Shown here: positions 1-7,887 of the stretch, piece after piece
Position numbering within the stretch: the first letter of the stretch is position 1
Layout: every line of letters begins with the position of its first letter
Source of the DNA: Frankia sp. QA3
GTDB lineage: Bacteria; Actinomycetota; Actinomycetes; Frankiales; Frankiaceae
Assembly (NCBI RefSeq): GCF_000262465.1
Contig: NZ_CM001489.1
Location: 6,196,488-6,243,256 of the forward strand
Length of the DNA: 46,769 bases
Direction of reading: 5' to 3'
Program-made: the position numbers and the translations under genes
Notes under the pieces: generated by a model
Database searches by the model: none
What the model was told of the DNA's origin: nothing
Seen by the model: the letters and a program-made list of their open reading frames with translations, nothing else

Positions 1-914
1 ACGGGCTGCTGGCGTGGAATGCCGGTGGTCGTGCCGCGGGGGCGGTCGCGCCCGCCGCGACCCGAGCGAGGACGCGTACCGGCGAGCAGGGCCAGCAGCT
101 CGGAGATGTCGGGCAGGGAGGCGCCGTCGGCCTGCCGCACCCGGGCCAGCGCGCGGCGCACCCCGGGGCTGGTCGGGCTGTCCTGCTCTGGCCGCTGCGC
201 GCGCCGCCAGCCGCCGCGGCCCGCCGGCTCCACCGAACCGGACGGCTTGCCCGCGGCGGCCAGGTCGACGATGCCGGCCCAGGCCACGATGTCGGCCGCC
301 GGCCCGTCCCAGCCGCCCGCTGCCGGTCCGTAGCCGTAACCGGGCACGTAGCCGCCGCCGGCCGGAGCCCCCTGCCCGGCGGCGGCCGTGGACAGCAGCA
401 GCGGCCGCAGGGCGGCGGCGATCCCCAGATCGACCAGACGGGGGCCGACGACGGAAAGGACGACGTCCGTGGCCGTCAGGTCGCCCAGGGCGCCGACCGT
501 GTGGTGGGCCGCGTCGATGGTCTCCAGCAGGGTCCGGGCGAGTCGGTCGATCTCGTCGGCGGACAGCGGCCCCCGCTCGGTGAGCTCGCGCGCCAGGGTG
601 GGGCCGCCGACGAACTCGGTGACCACGTACGGGCGGTCCGCGTCGGGCGCGGCGTCGAGCACGCCGCAGGTGTGCGGCCCGGACAGCACCCGGGCCCGGT
701 CGACGGCCGCCGCGAAGCGGGCTCGCATGTCGGCGCGCAGGGCGTCACCCGGGTGCAGCGCGCGGATGGCTACCTGCGCGCCGCCCGGAGCGCGGCCCAG
801 GTAGACGATGCCCGTGATGCCCGCGTCGAGGCGGCCGAGCAGCTGATATGGCCCGAGTGCCGAGGACTCACCGGCGGCGAGCGGTGCGACGTGGCGAGGT
901 AGTCGAGCGGTCAT
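1..914 (-). CDS. Protein-kinase-like protein, probable pseudokinase (C-terminus outside window)
   Basis: The reading frame is open from the ATG at 914 to the window edge, about 304 codons, so the C-terminus is missing. The first 170 residues follow the bacterial Ser/Thr kinase fold: glycine-rich loop near 27-40 (LGRLDAGITGIVYLG), beta-3 strand near 48-52 (VAIRAL), hinge near 97-103 (VVTEFVGG), catalytic loop near 144-153 (LGDLTATDVVL) and a DFG-like VDLGIA near 161-166. The beta-3 Lys is Arg. The HRDLKxxN loop keeps Asp but loses His, Arg, Lys and Asn, and no GTPxYMAPE segment follows; a Gly/Pro/Tyr-rich stretch stands there instead. A scaffold or ATP-sensing pseudokinase is more likely than an active kinase. 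It lies 87 nt downstream of the tetR stop on the same strand. The start is the only ATG before the Gly loop. Confidence 0.72.
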   Translation of the reverse strand, partial: MTARLPRHVAPLAAGESSALGPYQLLGRLDAGITGIVYLGRAPGGAQVAIRALHPGDALRADMRARFAAAVDRARVLSGPHTCGVLDAAPDADRPYVVTEFVGGPTLARELTERGPLSADEIDRLARTLLETIDAAHHTVGALGDLTATDVVLSVVGPRLVDLGIAAALRPLLLSTAAAGQGAPAGGGYVPGYGYGPAAGGWDGPAADIVAWAGIVDLAAAGKPSGSVEPAGRGGWRRAQRPEQDSPTSPGVRRALARVRQADGASLPDISELLALLAGTRPRSGRGGRDRPRGTTTGIPRQQP

Positions 915-1001
915 GGTGGGTGCCCCGAATGCGACTCGCGGATGGCCGGCGGCATCTAGCCTCTCCGACGGTAGCTACTCAGGTCGTGTCCGTGAAGGCT
1001 G

Positions 1002-1847
1002 CTACGCCCCCTTCTTCGGGAGCATCCGGGTCGTGACCGCCATGCCCACGTGGTCCGGGCTGGGCGCGGCCGCGTCGACGGGGCGCGCGTCCGCCCGCCG
1101 GGCGCCCGGATGGGCTGCCTCGATCCCGTCGAGAAGCCAGCCCAGGGCCTGCTCGAAGCGGGGCGAGTGCAGCCGGCAGCCGGCGGTCCGCAGCGACTGC
1201 AGCCGCGGCAGCTCCTCGGCGGTGGCGAGCGCGTCGAAACCCGGTTGCGGTTCCAACGGCGACGCAGGACCGTCGACGTCGGCGTCCGCGTGCTCGTCCG
1301 CGTGCTCGTCCGGGTTGCGGTAGGCCTGGCTGCTGAGCTCCCGCAGCGTGCAGCCGACCACCAGGTCGCTGACGGAGTGGATGATGCGCAGCTGCTCGTC
1401 AGGATCGTCGGTGACGCGCGATGCGACGGCGAGGTACTGCTCGATGTGGCGCAGCTTGTTGGGCCCGCGGGCGGGGCGGACCGCGACGTTGAGGGCCCAC
1501 GGGTGCCGCTGGAAGGACTGCCTGGTCCGCTGGGCGATCTCGGTCAGCGCCGCCCGCCAGTCGGCCGGGATCTCGTCGAGCAGGTGGCCGCCGAGGAACT
1601 CGTTCCACATCAGGTCGAGTAGCTCGTCCTTGTCGCGGACGTGGTAGTAGAGCGTCATCGTCCCGACGCCCAGGCTCGCGGCGAGCCGGCGCATCGACAC
1701 GGCCGCCAACCCCTCGGCGTCGGCGATCTCGATGGCTGCCAGAGCTAGCCGCTGGGGGCTCAGATTGGACCGGTATCCAGGTGGGGGAGCCTGCCCCGCC
1801 CGGCGCCTTCCGCCCGGCCCGACGGCCGGTTCCGCCGGCGCGGTCAT
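1002..1847 (-). CDS. TetR/AcrR-family transcriptional repressor
   Basis: A 281-residue DNA-binding regulator. The N-terminal helix-turn-helix (roughly residues 25-70: LALAAIEIADAEGLAAVSMR then LGVGTMTLYYHVRDKDELL) is typical of TetR proteins. It is followed by a TetR_C-type ligand-binding region containing WRAALTEIAQRTRQSFQRHP. I chose the ATG at 1847 because a strong Shine-Dalgarno, GGAGGTGA at 1862-1855, precedes it; the longer frame to 1976 would code across the operator region. The gene is divergent from the MFS exporter, the classic layout for a repressor controlling its neighbour and itself. Two related palindromes lie in the shared promoter region. The ligand is unknown but is probably a drug-like molecule carried by the exporter. 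An Asp/His-rich stretch near residue 195 (DEHADEHADADVDG) looks like a flexible loop. Confidence 0.88.
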   Translation of the reverse strand: MTAPAEPAVGPGGRRRAGQAPPPGYRSNLSPQRLALAAIEIADAEGLAAVSMRRLAASLGVGTMTLYYHVRDKDELLDLMWNEFLGGHLLDEIPADWRAALTEIAQRTRQSFQRHPWALNVAVRPARGPNKLRHIEQYLAVASRVTDDPDEQLRIIHSVSDLVVGCTLRELSSQAYRNPDEHADEHADADVDGPASPLEPQPGFDALATAEELPRLQSLRTAGCRLHSPRFEQALGWLLDGIEAAHPGARRADARPVDAAAPSPDHVGMAVTTRMLPKKGA

Positions 1848-1899
1848 GATCTCGTCACCTCCGAACACGCAGCCGAACAGCAATTTTGCCGTTGGTACA

Positions 1900-1942
1900 T
1901 CGTACGGCGTAGTGTTGCCCCTGGTCCTCGTACGGTGTACGA
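1900..1942. promoter_or_regulatory. Paired palindromic operator for the TetR regulator
   Basis: TCGTACGGTGTACGA at 1928-1942 is a perfect inverted repeat (6-bp arms, 3-bp centre). A second, half-degenerate copy, TCGTACGGCGTAGTG, lies at 1900-1914, 28 bp away. Both are between the divergent tetR and MFS starts, where a TetR dimer would block both promoters. The spacing, near three helical turns, suits two dimers on one face. The sites are seen; the binding is inferred. Confidence 0.6.
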
Positions 1943-1967
1943 CGGCTGGTGGGAGGGGATGTTGGGA

Positions 1968-3581
1968 ATGGCGCATTCGGAGGGAACGGACGCAGGCGGC
2001 GTCGGCGGTCCCGAACAGTCGTCGGCGCGGGCGCCCGGGGGCGCATCGTCCGCCGGGGTCTCCGTCGCGGGTGGGCGGGGCGTGGCCGGTGCGGCCCCGC
2101 CGGCCCCCTGGGCGAAGTGGGCCGTGCTGGCGGTGTGCTGCCTGGCCCAGTTCATGGTGGTGCTCGACATCTCGATCGTGAACGTCGCGCTGCCGGCGAT
2201 GCAGACCGATCTCGAGATGTCGGCTGGCGGTCTGCAGTGGGTGGTCAACGCCTACACCCTCGCCTTCGCCGGGCTGCTGCTGTTCGGTGGCCGGGCGGCC
2301 GACCTGTTCGGCCGGCGCCGGGTCTTCGTGTTCGGGCTGGGGCTGTTCACGCTGGCGAGCCTCGGTGGCGGCTTCGCCCAGTCCGAGACTCAGCTCATCG
2401 TCGCCCGGGCGGTGCAGGGGCTCGGCGGCGCAGTGCTGGCCCCGGCGACCCTCAGCCTGCTGATGACCTCGTTCGCGGAGGGCCGGGAGCGGACCAGGGC
2501 GCTCGGCGCCTGGGGCGCCACGGCGGCCAGTGGCGGTGCTTTCGGGACGGTCGTCGGCGGCGTCCTCACCGACATCGCCGACTGGCGGTGGGTGCTGTTC
2601 GTCAACGTGCCGATCGGTGTGGCGCTCGTGGCCGCGGCGCGGGTGGTGCTCGTGGAGTCGCGGGGGCAGGTCAGCCGCCTGCGCGACCTCGACATGCCGG
2701 GCACGCTGACCGTGACGGGCGGCCTGGTGCTGCTGGTCTACGCGATCGTCCGCACGGAGACCTCCTCCTGGGGGTCGCCGGTGACGATCGGGATGCTGGC
2801 CGGGGCGGTCGTGCTCCTCGGCGCCTTCGTCGCGATCGAGGCCACCACCGCCAATCCGCTGGTGCCGCTGAGCATCTTCCGCTATCCCGGGCTCGCGGTG
2901 GCGAACGTGATTGCGGCGCTTCTCGGCGCCGCGATGTTCACGGTGTTCTTCTTCCTCACGCTGTTCATGCAGCGGGTCCAGGGCTACAGCCCGCTACGCG
3001 GGGGGCTCGCGATGCTGCCGATGCCACTGATGATCATTGTGGCGTCGCAGCTCGTCACGCGGACGATCGGTCAACTCGGCCCGCGGCGGATCGTCGTCTT
3101 CGGCGCCGCGGTGGGCGCGTCGGGGCTGCTGTGGCTGTCGGCGATCACGACGGACGGCTCGTACTGGTCGCATGTGTTCGGCCCCATCGCGATGATGGGC
3201 TTCGGCATGGGATGCACGATAGTCTCGATGGTCGCCGCGGCCACCGCGGGCGTGCCGATCCGGCTCGCCGGGCTCGCCTCCGGGCTCATCAACACCGGGC
3301 GGCAGATCGGCGCGGCCATCGGCCTCGCCGCCACGACGACGATCGCCACGCACCACACCGAGGGCCGGCTCCGGCATGGCGTCGCGCCGCCCGAGGCGCT
3401 GACCTCCGGGTACTCGCTCGGCCTGTTCATCGGCGGCTGCGTCTTCGCCGTGGGAGTCCCGGTGGCGTTCCTCCTGCCACGGCTGCGCCGGCCCGAACCG
3501 GCCGCCGCCGGGCTGCCGGCACCGCCCGCTCGGCCGGCCGCCGACGACCAGCAGGCGGTCGCCAAGTCCGCCGAGGTCTGA
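1968..3581 (+). CDS. MFS multidrug exporter, DHA2 (EmrB/QacA-like, 14 TM)
   Basis: A 537-residue inner-membrane drug:H+ antiporter. Visible DHA2 signatures are motif D in TM1 (LDISIVNVALPAM), motif A between TM2 and TM3 (GGRAADLFGRRRVF), motif C-like GAFGTVVGGVLTDI in TM5, and DWRWVLFVNVPIG after it. Length and hydrophobic segments fit 14 TM helices. A hydrophilic Ala/Gly-rich stretch of about 45 residues precedes TM1, and a Pro/Ala-rich tail ends the protein. ATG 1968 is preferred because GGGAGGGG at 1951-1958 is well spaced for it; ATG 1959 would be too close. It is divergent from the TetR gene with operators in between, so induction by a substrate is likely. A perfect 18-bp hairpin starts 12 nt after the stop. 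Confidence 0.9.
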   Translation: MAHSEGTDAGGVGGPEQSSARAPGGASSAGVSVAGGRGVAGAAPPAPWAKWAVLAVCCLAQFMVVLDISIVNVALPAMQTDLEMSAGGLQWVVNAYTLAFAGLLLFGGRAADLFGRRRVFVFGLGLFTLASLGGGFAQSETQLIVARAVQGLGGAVLAPATLSLLMTSFAEGRERTRALGAWGATAASGGAFGTVVGGVLTDIADWRWVLFVNVPIGVALVAAARVVLVESRGQVSRLRDLDMPGTLTVTGGLVLLVYAIVRTETSSWGSPVTIGMLAGAVVLLGAFVAIEATTANPLVPLSIFRYPGLAVANVIAALLGAAMFTVFFFLTLFMQRVQGYSPLRGGLAMLPMPLMIIVASQLVTRTIGQLGPRRIVVFGAAVGASGLLWLSAITTDGSYWSHVFGPIAMMGFGMGCTIVSMVAAATAGVPIRLAGLASGLINTGRQIGAAIGLAATTTIATHHTEGRLRHGVAPPEALTSGYSLGLFIGGCVFAVGVPVAFLLPRLRRPEPAAAGLPAPPARPAADDQQAVAKSAEV

Positions 3582-3593
3582 TCCCGGGGTCCG

Positions 3594-3648
3594 CCTTGCC
3601 TTTCCAGAGGGATAAATCGGGCACAGAACCCCCTCTGGAAAGGCAAGG
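3594..3648 (+). repeat. Conserved-loop hairpin element, copy 1 (3' of MFS gene)
   Basis: A perfect 18-bp inverted repeat (3594-3611 with 3631-3648) encloses the 19-nt loop ATAAATCGGGCACAGAACC. It begins 12 nt after the MFS stop and ends 46 nt before the convergent thioesterase stop. No U-tract follows. The loop recurs in four other hairpins of this window whose stems differ. It may end transcription from both sides, but loop conservation suggests more than a simple terminator. Confidence 0.85.
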
Positions 3649-3694
3649 AACTCCCGCGCCGCTACGGCGGCGCCGGGGCCGGCGGGATTCGGTG

Positions 3695-4585
3695 TCAGGG
3701 GCGGGCTGAGCGCAGCAGCCCGACGACCTCGGCGGCGGCCCGCTGCACCCCGTCCGGGCCGAAGATCTCGATGCGGCCGACCGCGCGGCCGTGCCCGGCG
3801 TGGACCGAGCGGACCTGGAACAGGTGCCAGTCCCGGACGTCCAGCTCATCGAAGAACGTGACGGTCTGGGACAGCACCGCCGCGGCGACCTGCGGTCGCT
3901 CGCCCGGCATGGGCGGGATGCCCGAGGCCGTGAGCAGATCGGCGAGCGGCAGCAGCTCGCAGGAATGCGCCAGCAAAGCCCGCCACACCGTCGGGTCCTC
4001 GCCCGCGTCGGGAATCCGCTGCCACTGATCGAGCCGGTGCGGCTCCGCCCGCGGCAGCACCCGGACCTCCCACGGCATCATCGGCCGCTCCGGGCGCGGC
4101 ACCCCCGCCGCCGGCCCCGGCAGGTCCGCGCGGCTCGTCTGCAGGCTGAGGAAGTCGGGCTCCGAGGTGCGCAGCATCACGTCCGCCCGGCAGATATGCA
4201 GTGAACCCTGTCGGAAGGACAGCGCCAGCGCGTCGATCGACCCGCCGTGCGCGAGGCGTTCGACGTCGACCCAGAGCGGCTGCCGGCAGTCCCCGGGGCG
4301 GGAGAAGATCGCGTGCAGCGAGTGCACCGTCTTGCCCGGCGCCATGCGTTCCGCGAGGACGATCTGCTGACCGAGCAGCTGCGCGCCGAGGATCCCGCCG
4401 TGCGCGCTCACCAGACATCGGGCCGGCACCGGAGGGACGTCGCCGCCAAGGTCCAGCACCGCCAGCAGGTCGCTCAGCGTAAACATGCCCGGCGTCGGCG
4501 TGTTAACCGGTAGCCCCGGCTCGGGCTGCGCAATCGAGGAACCGTTGCGCTGGGGATCGATCGTCTCCACGGACCGTCCACCCAC
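3695..4585 (-). CDS. TesB-family acyl-CoA thioesterase II-like protein
   Basis: A 296-residue double-hotdog protein. The first hotdog contains ILGAQLLGQQIVLAE and the TesB hallmark TVHSLHAIFSRPGD, followed by VDVERLAHGGS. The second has the family's W-L/F-S-H-G-G/R-G run as WHLFQVRSVHAGHGRAVG. TesB enzymes hydrolyse medium and long acyl-CoAs with an Asp-Thr/Ser-Gln triad. Here the usual SLDH segment reads VLSQT, and VAQEG near the C-terminus reads AAEVVG, so Asp and Gln appear replaced; activity is uncertain. The GTG at 4585 has AGGAAAGGGG just upstream; the ATG two bases further upstream is out of frame. A Pro-rich N-terminal extension of about 30 residues is unusual. It is convergent with the MFS gene. 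Confidence 0.8.
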   Translation of the reverse strand: MGGRSVETIDPQRNGSSIAQPEPGLPVNTPTPGMFTLSDLLAVLDLGGDVPPVPARCLVSAHGGILGAQLLGQQIVLAERMAPGKTVHSLHAIFSRPGDCRQPLWVDVERLAHGGSIDALALSFRQGSLHICRADVMLRTSEPDFLSLQTSRADLPGPAAGVPRPERPMMPWEVRVLPRAEPHRLDQWQRIPDAGEDPTVWRALLAHSCELLPLADLLTASGIPPMPGERPQVAAAVLSQTVTFFDELDVRDWHLFQVRSVHAGHGRAVGRIEIFGPDGVQRAAAEVVGLLRSARP

Positions 4586-5061
4586 ATCGCACCCCTTTCC
4601 TGCGACGGCCGCCGGGCGGCGCGGCCAGGGACGCGATCGCCCCGCGCCGCGGCTCGGCGCGGGCAGGTGACCGGTCGCCGCGCATGCCGACGGGCCGTCG
4701 CGCGTGGATCACGACTCCGCCCGGCGCGGAGCCTCGCGGGTCAATATCGACCCGTTCGGTGCCGTGGGCGGCTCGCAGTGGCGTACGCCACGTCCCCATG
4801 AACCGCTGACCAGCGCAAAAGCCACAAAAACGTCGAGACCGTTCGCGCTCGCGATCTGTATACGAACCCGGATACGGCCTGGGATACAGAGTTCATCGTC
4901 GCGTTACGTGCTGGGCGGTGGTCTGAAACGACACCCCCTGACCCTCGTCTCCAGACACGACGGGGGAGGCACCGGACGACCGGGCCAGGCGTGGCGAGCT
5001 CCCTCGACGCACTCCAGACACGTGGATCCGACCTGCGCGGACCCGAAACCCGTGGACTCCG
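4586..5061. other. Divergent intergenic region, 476 bp
   Basis: This lies between the minus-strand thioesterase and the plus-strand amidohydrolase, so it should hold both promoters. I see a short palindrome, CGGGTC-aatatc-GACCCG (4737-4754), and GATAC-type words with CTGTAT and ATACAG as inverted ends at about 4856-4888. Neither gives a clear -35/-10 pair. No convincing small gene is present; the reading frames through it have shadow-like Arg/Pro-rich composition. Confidence 0.4.
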
Positions 5062-5076
5062 ATGGCGAGAGCTGGC

Positions 5077-5928
5077 ATGAGCGAAACCGCAACGACCCTG
5101 ACCGCGCCCCTGACCGTGAGCGCCCGACCGTACGACTTCACCTTCGACCCCGCAACCACCGCGCTCGTCGTCATCGACATGCAGCGCGACTTCCTCGAAC
5201 CGGGCGGATTCGGGGAGAGCCTCGGCAACGACGTCAGCCAGCTGCGGAGCACGATCGAACCGCTGCAGGCGGTGCTCGCGGGTGTGCGGGCTGCGGGACT
5301 CACTGTCATCCACACCCGCGAGGGTCACCTGCCCGACCTGTCCGACCTCCCGTCGGCGAAGCTGCACCGCGGCAACGCCGCGCTGCGCATCGGCGACCTC
5401 GGCCCCAAGGGTCGCATCCTCATCCGGGGTGAGTACGGGCAGGACATCATCGACGAGCTCGCGCCGGTCGACGGCGAGTACGTCATCGACAAGCCCGGCA
5501 AGGGCGCCTTCTACGCCACCGCCTTCGGTGACGTCCTCGCCGAGAAGGGGATCACCAGCCTCGTCGTCGCCGGGGTGACGACCGAGGTCTGCGTGCACAC
5601 GACCGTCCGCGAGGCCAACGACCGCGGCTTCGAGTGCCTGGTGCTCAGCGACTGCGTGGGCTCGTACTTCCCCGAGTTCCAGCGGGTGGCGCTGGAGATG
5701 GTCGCCGCCCAGGGCGGGATCTTCGGCTGGGTTGCCCCGTCCGCCGACTTCCTCGCCGCGCTCGCCCCCCTGACGCCCGCGGCCGTGACTCCGCCTTCCG
5801 ACACCGCCCTGCCGACCGGCACCGCCGCGCCGACCGACACCGCCCTGCCGACCGGCACCGCCGCGCCGACCGACACCGTCGCTGCCGCCGACTCCACCGT
5901 GCCCGCACCCGCCGTCACGGCCTCCTGA
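5077..5928 (+). CDS. Isochorismatase-family cysteine hydrolase (amidohydrolase type)
   Basis: A 283-residue alpha/beta hydrolase of the isochorismatase-like superfamily, which includes ureidoacrylate, biuret and N-carbamoyl amidases and nicotinamidase. The triad is visible: Asp34 in ALVVIDMQRDF, Lys139 in VIDKPGKGAF, and Cys172 in GVTTEVCVHTTVREA. The N-terminal 18 residues are a short extension. After about residue 230 comes an Ala/Thr/Pro-rich tail built partly from an exact 36-bp duplication (5803-5838 and 5839-5874). ATG 5077 is preferred; ATG 5062, five codons upstream, is possible. The gap to the permease is only 18 nt, so the pair is probably one operon that imports and hydrolyses a small amide or ureide. 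The substrate cannot be read from sequence. Confidence 0.85.
   Translation: MSETATTLTAPLTVSARPYDFTFDPATTALVVIDMQRDFLEPGGFGESLGNDVSQLRSTIEPLQAVLAGVRAAGLTVIHTREGHLPDLSDLPSAKLHRGNAALRIGDLGPKGRILIRGEYGQDIIDELAPVDGEYVIDKPGKGAFYATAFGDVLAEKGITSLVVAGVTTEVCVHTTVREANDRGFECLVLSDCVGSYFPEFQRVALEMVAAQGGIFGWVAPSADFLAALAPLTPAAVTPPSDTALPTGTAAPTDTALPTGTAAPTDTVAAADSTVPAPAVTAS
5803..5874 (+). repeat. 36-bp exact tandem duplication in amidohydrolase tail
   Basis: Two identical 36-bp units in frame encode the repeated 12-residue segment TALPTGTAAPTD. They lie in the disordered C-terminal tail beyond the catalytic domain. Copy number may vary between strains by slippage. Confidence 0.8.
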
Positions 5929-5946
5929 AAGAGGACGGGTCCCACC

Positions 5947-7725
5947 ATGGTCAAGATCGGGAATCGGCCGGCGTCGTCCGCGCCGGCCCTGCCCTACTGG
6001 ACGAAGGGCGACACCAACGCCTTCTTCGGCCTGGGCATCAACGTGCTGGTCAACGTCATCGTCCTGAGCTCACTGTGCCTGTTCGTCGTCAACATCCCCT
6101 CCGACGACGTCTTCGGCGCGATCCTGCCCGCACTCGGCATCGCGATGCTGCTCGGCAACCTGTTCTACGCCTACCTGGGCCGCCGGCTGGCGGCGAAGGA
6201 AGGCCGCGACGACGTCACGGCGATGCCCTACGGGCCGAGCGTGCCGCACATGTTCATCGTCGTCTTCGTCATCATGCTGCCGATCTACCTGAAGACGAAG
6301 GACCCGGTGGCCGCCTGGCAGGCGGGGCTGGCCTGGGCGTTCATCATCGGCATCATCGTGGTGATCGGCGCCTTCGTCGGGCCGACGATCCGCAGGTACG
6401 CCCCCCGAGCGGCCATGCTCGGCACGCTCGCCGGCATCTCGATCGCGTTCATCTCGATGCGGCCGGCCGCCCAGATGTGGGACGCCGCGTGGATCGCGCT
6501 GCCCGTCTTCGGCCTGCTGCTCATCGGCATGCTCACCGACCTGAAGCTGCCGTGGAACCTGCCGATCGGCGCGGTGGCGCTGGCGCTCGGCACGGCGATC
6601 GGCTGGATCGGCGGGTTCATGGACACCCCGGCGGTGTCCGAGGCGGCCAAGGACATCGCGGTGTCGCTGCCGACCTTCCACTTCGACAAGCTCTTCGACG
6701 GCCTGTCCGACATCTCCCCGCTGCTCGCCACGGCGATCCCGCTCGGCGTCTACAACTTCACCGAGGGCATGAGCAACGTGGAGAGCGCGGCGTCCGCCGG
6801 GGACAACTTCAACCTGCGGCCGATCCTGCTCGCCGACGGCTTCGGGGCCATCATCGGCTCGGCGCTCGGCTCGCCGTTCCCGCCCGCCGTCTACATCGGT
6901 CATCCCGGCTGGAAGGCCGCCGGCGGTCGCACCGGCTACTCCCTGGCCACCGGCGTCGTCATCGCGGTCCTGTGCTTCCTCGGCCTGTTCGGCCTGCTCA
7001 ACGCGGTGCTGCCGCTGCCGGCGATCGTGCCGATCCTGCTCTACATCGGTCTGCTCATCGGGGCCCAGGCGTTCCAGGTCTCGCCGAAGGCGCACGGCGC
7101 CGCCGTGGTGGCCGCGATCATCCCGAACATCGCCTCCTGGGCGGCCGGGCTGATCGACAACACGGTGACCACGGCTGTCGGAGTCGCGTCGAGCCTGAAC
7201 CCGGCGGTCAACCTGAAGGTCACCGACGCGGACCTCGAGGGCAACAGCGTGCTGCTGCACGGCCTGCACACCCTCGGGGACGGCGCGGTGCTCGCCGGTC
7301 TGGTGCTCGGCTCGATCGTCGCGTTCATCATCGACAAACGGTTCATCTCGGCGGCGGTCGCCTCGGCCGCCGGTGCGGTGCTGTCCTTCATCGGGCTGAT
7401 CCATGCCGAGAAGGTCGAATGGGACGCCGGTGGGGGCCAGGTCGCCCTCGGCTACCTGTTCCTCGCGGTGGTCTGCGCGGCCTGGGCGCTGACCAAGCCC
7501 GCGCCGCGGGTACCGGACGCCGAGGAGATCGCGCTGGAGCGGGAGCACGGCATCCCGTCGCAGACGCGGCGGACCCCCGAGGAGATCCCGCCCTCCGCCG
7601 ACGCCGCGCAGCCGCCCGCCGCGGACGCCACACCCACCACTTCGCCCAGCTCGCCCACCACCTCGTCCACCACCTCGTCCACCACCTCGCCCACCTCGGC
7701 ACCGGCGGGCGCCGGGACTGCCTGA
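5947..7725 (+). CDS. NCS2-family (xanthine/uracil/AzgA-like) permease
   Basis: A 592-residue multi-pass membrane transporter. It has many hydrophobic helices, an early YWTKGDTNAFFGLGINVLVN, a conserved AMPYGPSVPH segment, and an NFTEGMSNVESAASAGDNF segment like the substrate-contacting region of NCS2 purine/xanthine carriers, followed by GSPFPPAVYIGHPGWK. These proteins import nucleobases or related heterocycles with H+ or Na+. The last 90 residues are hydrophilic and end in a Thr/Ser/Pro run (SSTTSSTTSPTSAP), unusual for the family. ATG 5947 has AAAGAGGA about 10 nt upstream. It starts 18 nt after the amidohydrolase, so the two are probably cotranscribed and share a substrate pathway such as ureide or purine-nitrogen use (inference). 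Confidence 0.82.
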   Translation: MVKIGNRPASSAPALPYWTKGDTNAFFGLGINVLVNVIVLSSLCLFVVNIPSDDVFGAILPALGIAMLLGNLFYAYLGRRLAAKEGRDDVTAMPYGPSVPHMFIVVFVIMLPIYLKTKDPVAAWQAGLAWAFIIGIIVVIGAFVGPTIRRYAPRAAMLGTLAGISIAFISMRPAAQMWDAAWIALPVFGLLLIGMLTDLKLPWNLPIGAVALALGTAIGWIGGFMDTPAVSEAAKDIAVSLPTFHFDKLFDGLSDISPLLATAIPLGVYNFTEGMSNVESAASAGDNFNLRPILLADGFGAIIGSALGSPFPPAVYIGHPGWKAAGGRTGYSLATGVVIAVLCFLGLFGLLNAVLPLPAIVPILLYIGLLIGAQAFQVSPKAHGAAVVAAIIPNIASWAAGLIDNTVTTAVGVASSLNPAVNLKVTDADLEGNSVLLHGLHTLGDGAVLAGLVLGSIVAFIIDKRFISAAVASAAGAVLSFIGLIHAEKVEWDAGGGQVALGYLFLAVVCAAWALTKPAPRVPDAEEIALEREHGIPSQTRRTPEEIPPSADAAQPPAADATPTTSPSSPTTSSTTSSTTSPTSAPAGAGTA

Positions 7726-7811
7726 GCAGCCGCTTGCGCGCGCAGCGCTTCGCCGCACCGCCGGTCTCCACCCTGACCGGCGGTGCGGTCGCCTCCCTGC
7801 CGTCCGCCGGG

Positions 7812-7875
7812 CTGCCTTGCTTGTCCAGAGGGTTCCGTGTCCGATTTATCCCTCTGGACAAGCAGGGGAAGGCAG
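7812..7875 (-). repeat. Conserved-loop hairpin element, copy 2 (3' of yceI-like gene)
   Basis: A perfect 14-bp inner stem (7819-7832 with 7850-7863) is extended by CTGCCTT/AAGGCAG (7812-7818 with 7869-7875) past a 5-nt bulge. Read on the minus strand the 17-nt loop is ATAAATCGGACACGGAA, nearly the loop of copy 1. It ends 12 nt from the YceI stop on the same strand and about 86 nt after the permease stop. Confidence 0.85.
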
Positions 7876-7887
7876 GGCGGGGGCGGG

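Noticed and set aside
1949..3709. A 586-residue plus-strand frame over the MFS gene
   Set aside because: It is out of frame with the exporter and lacks hydrophobic helices.
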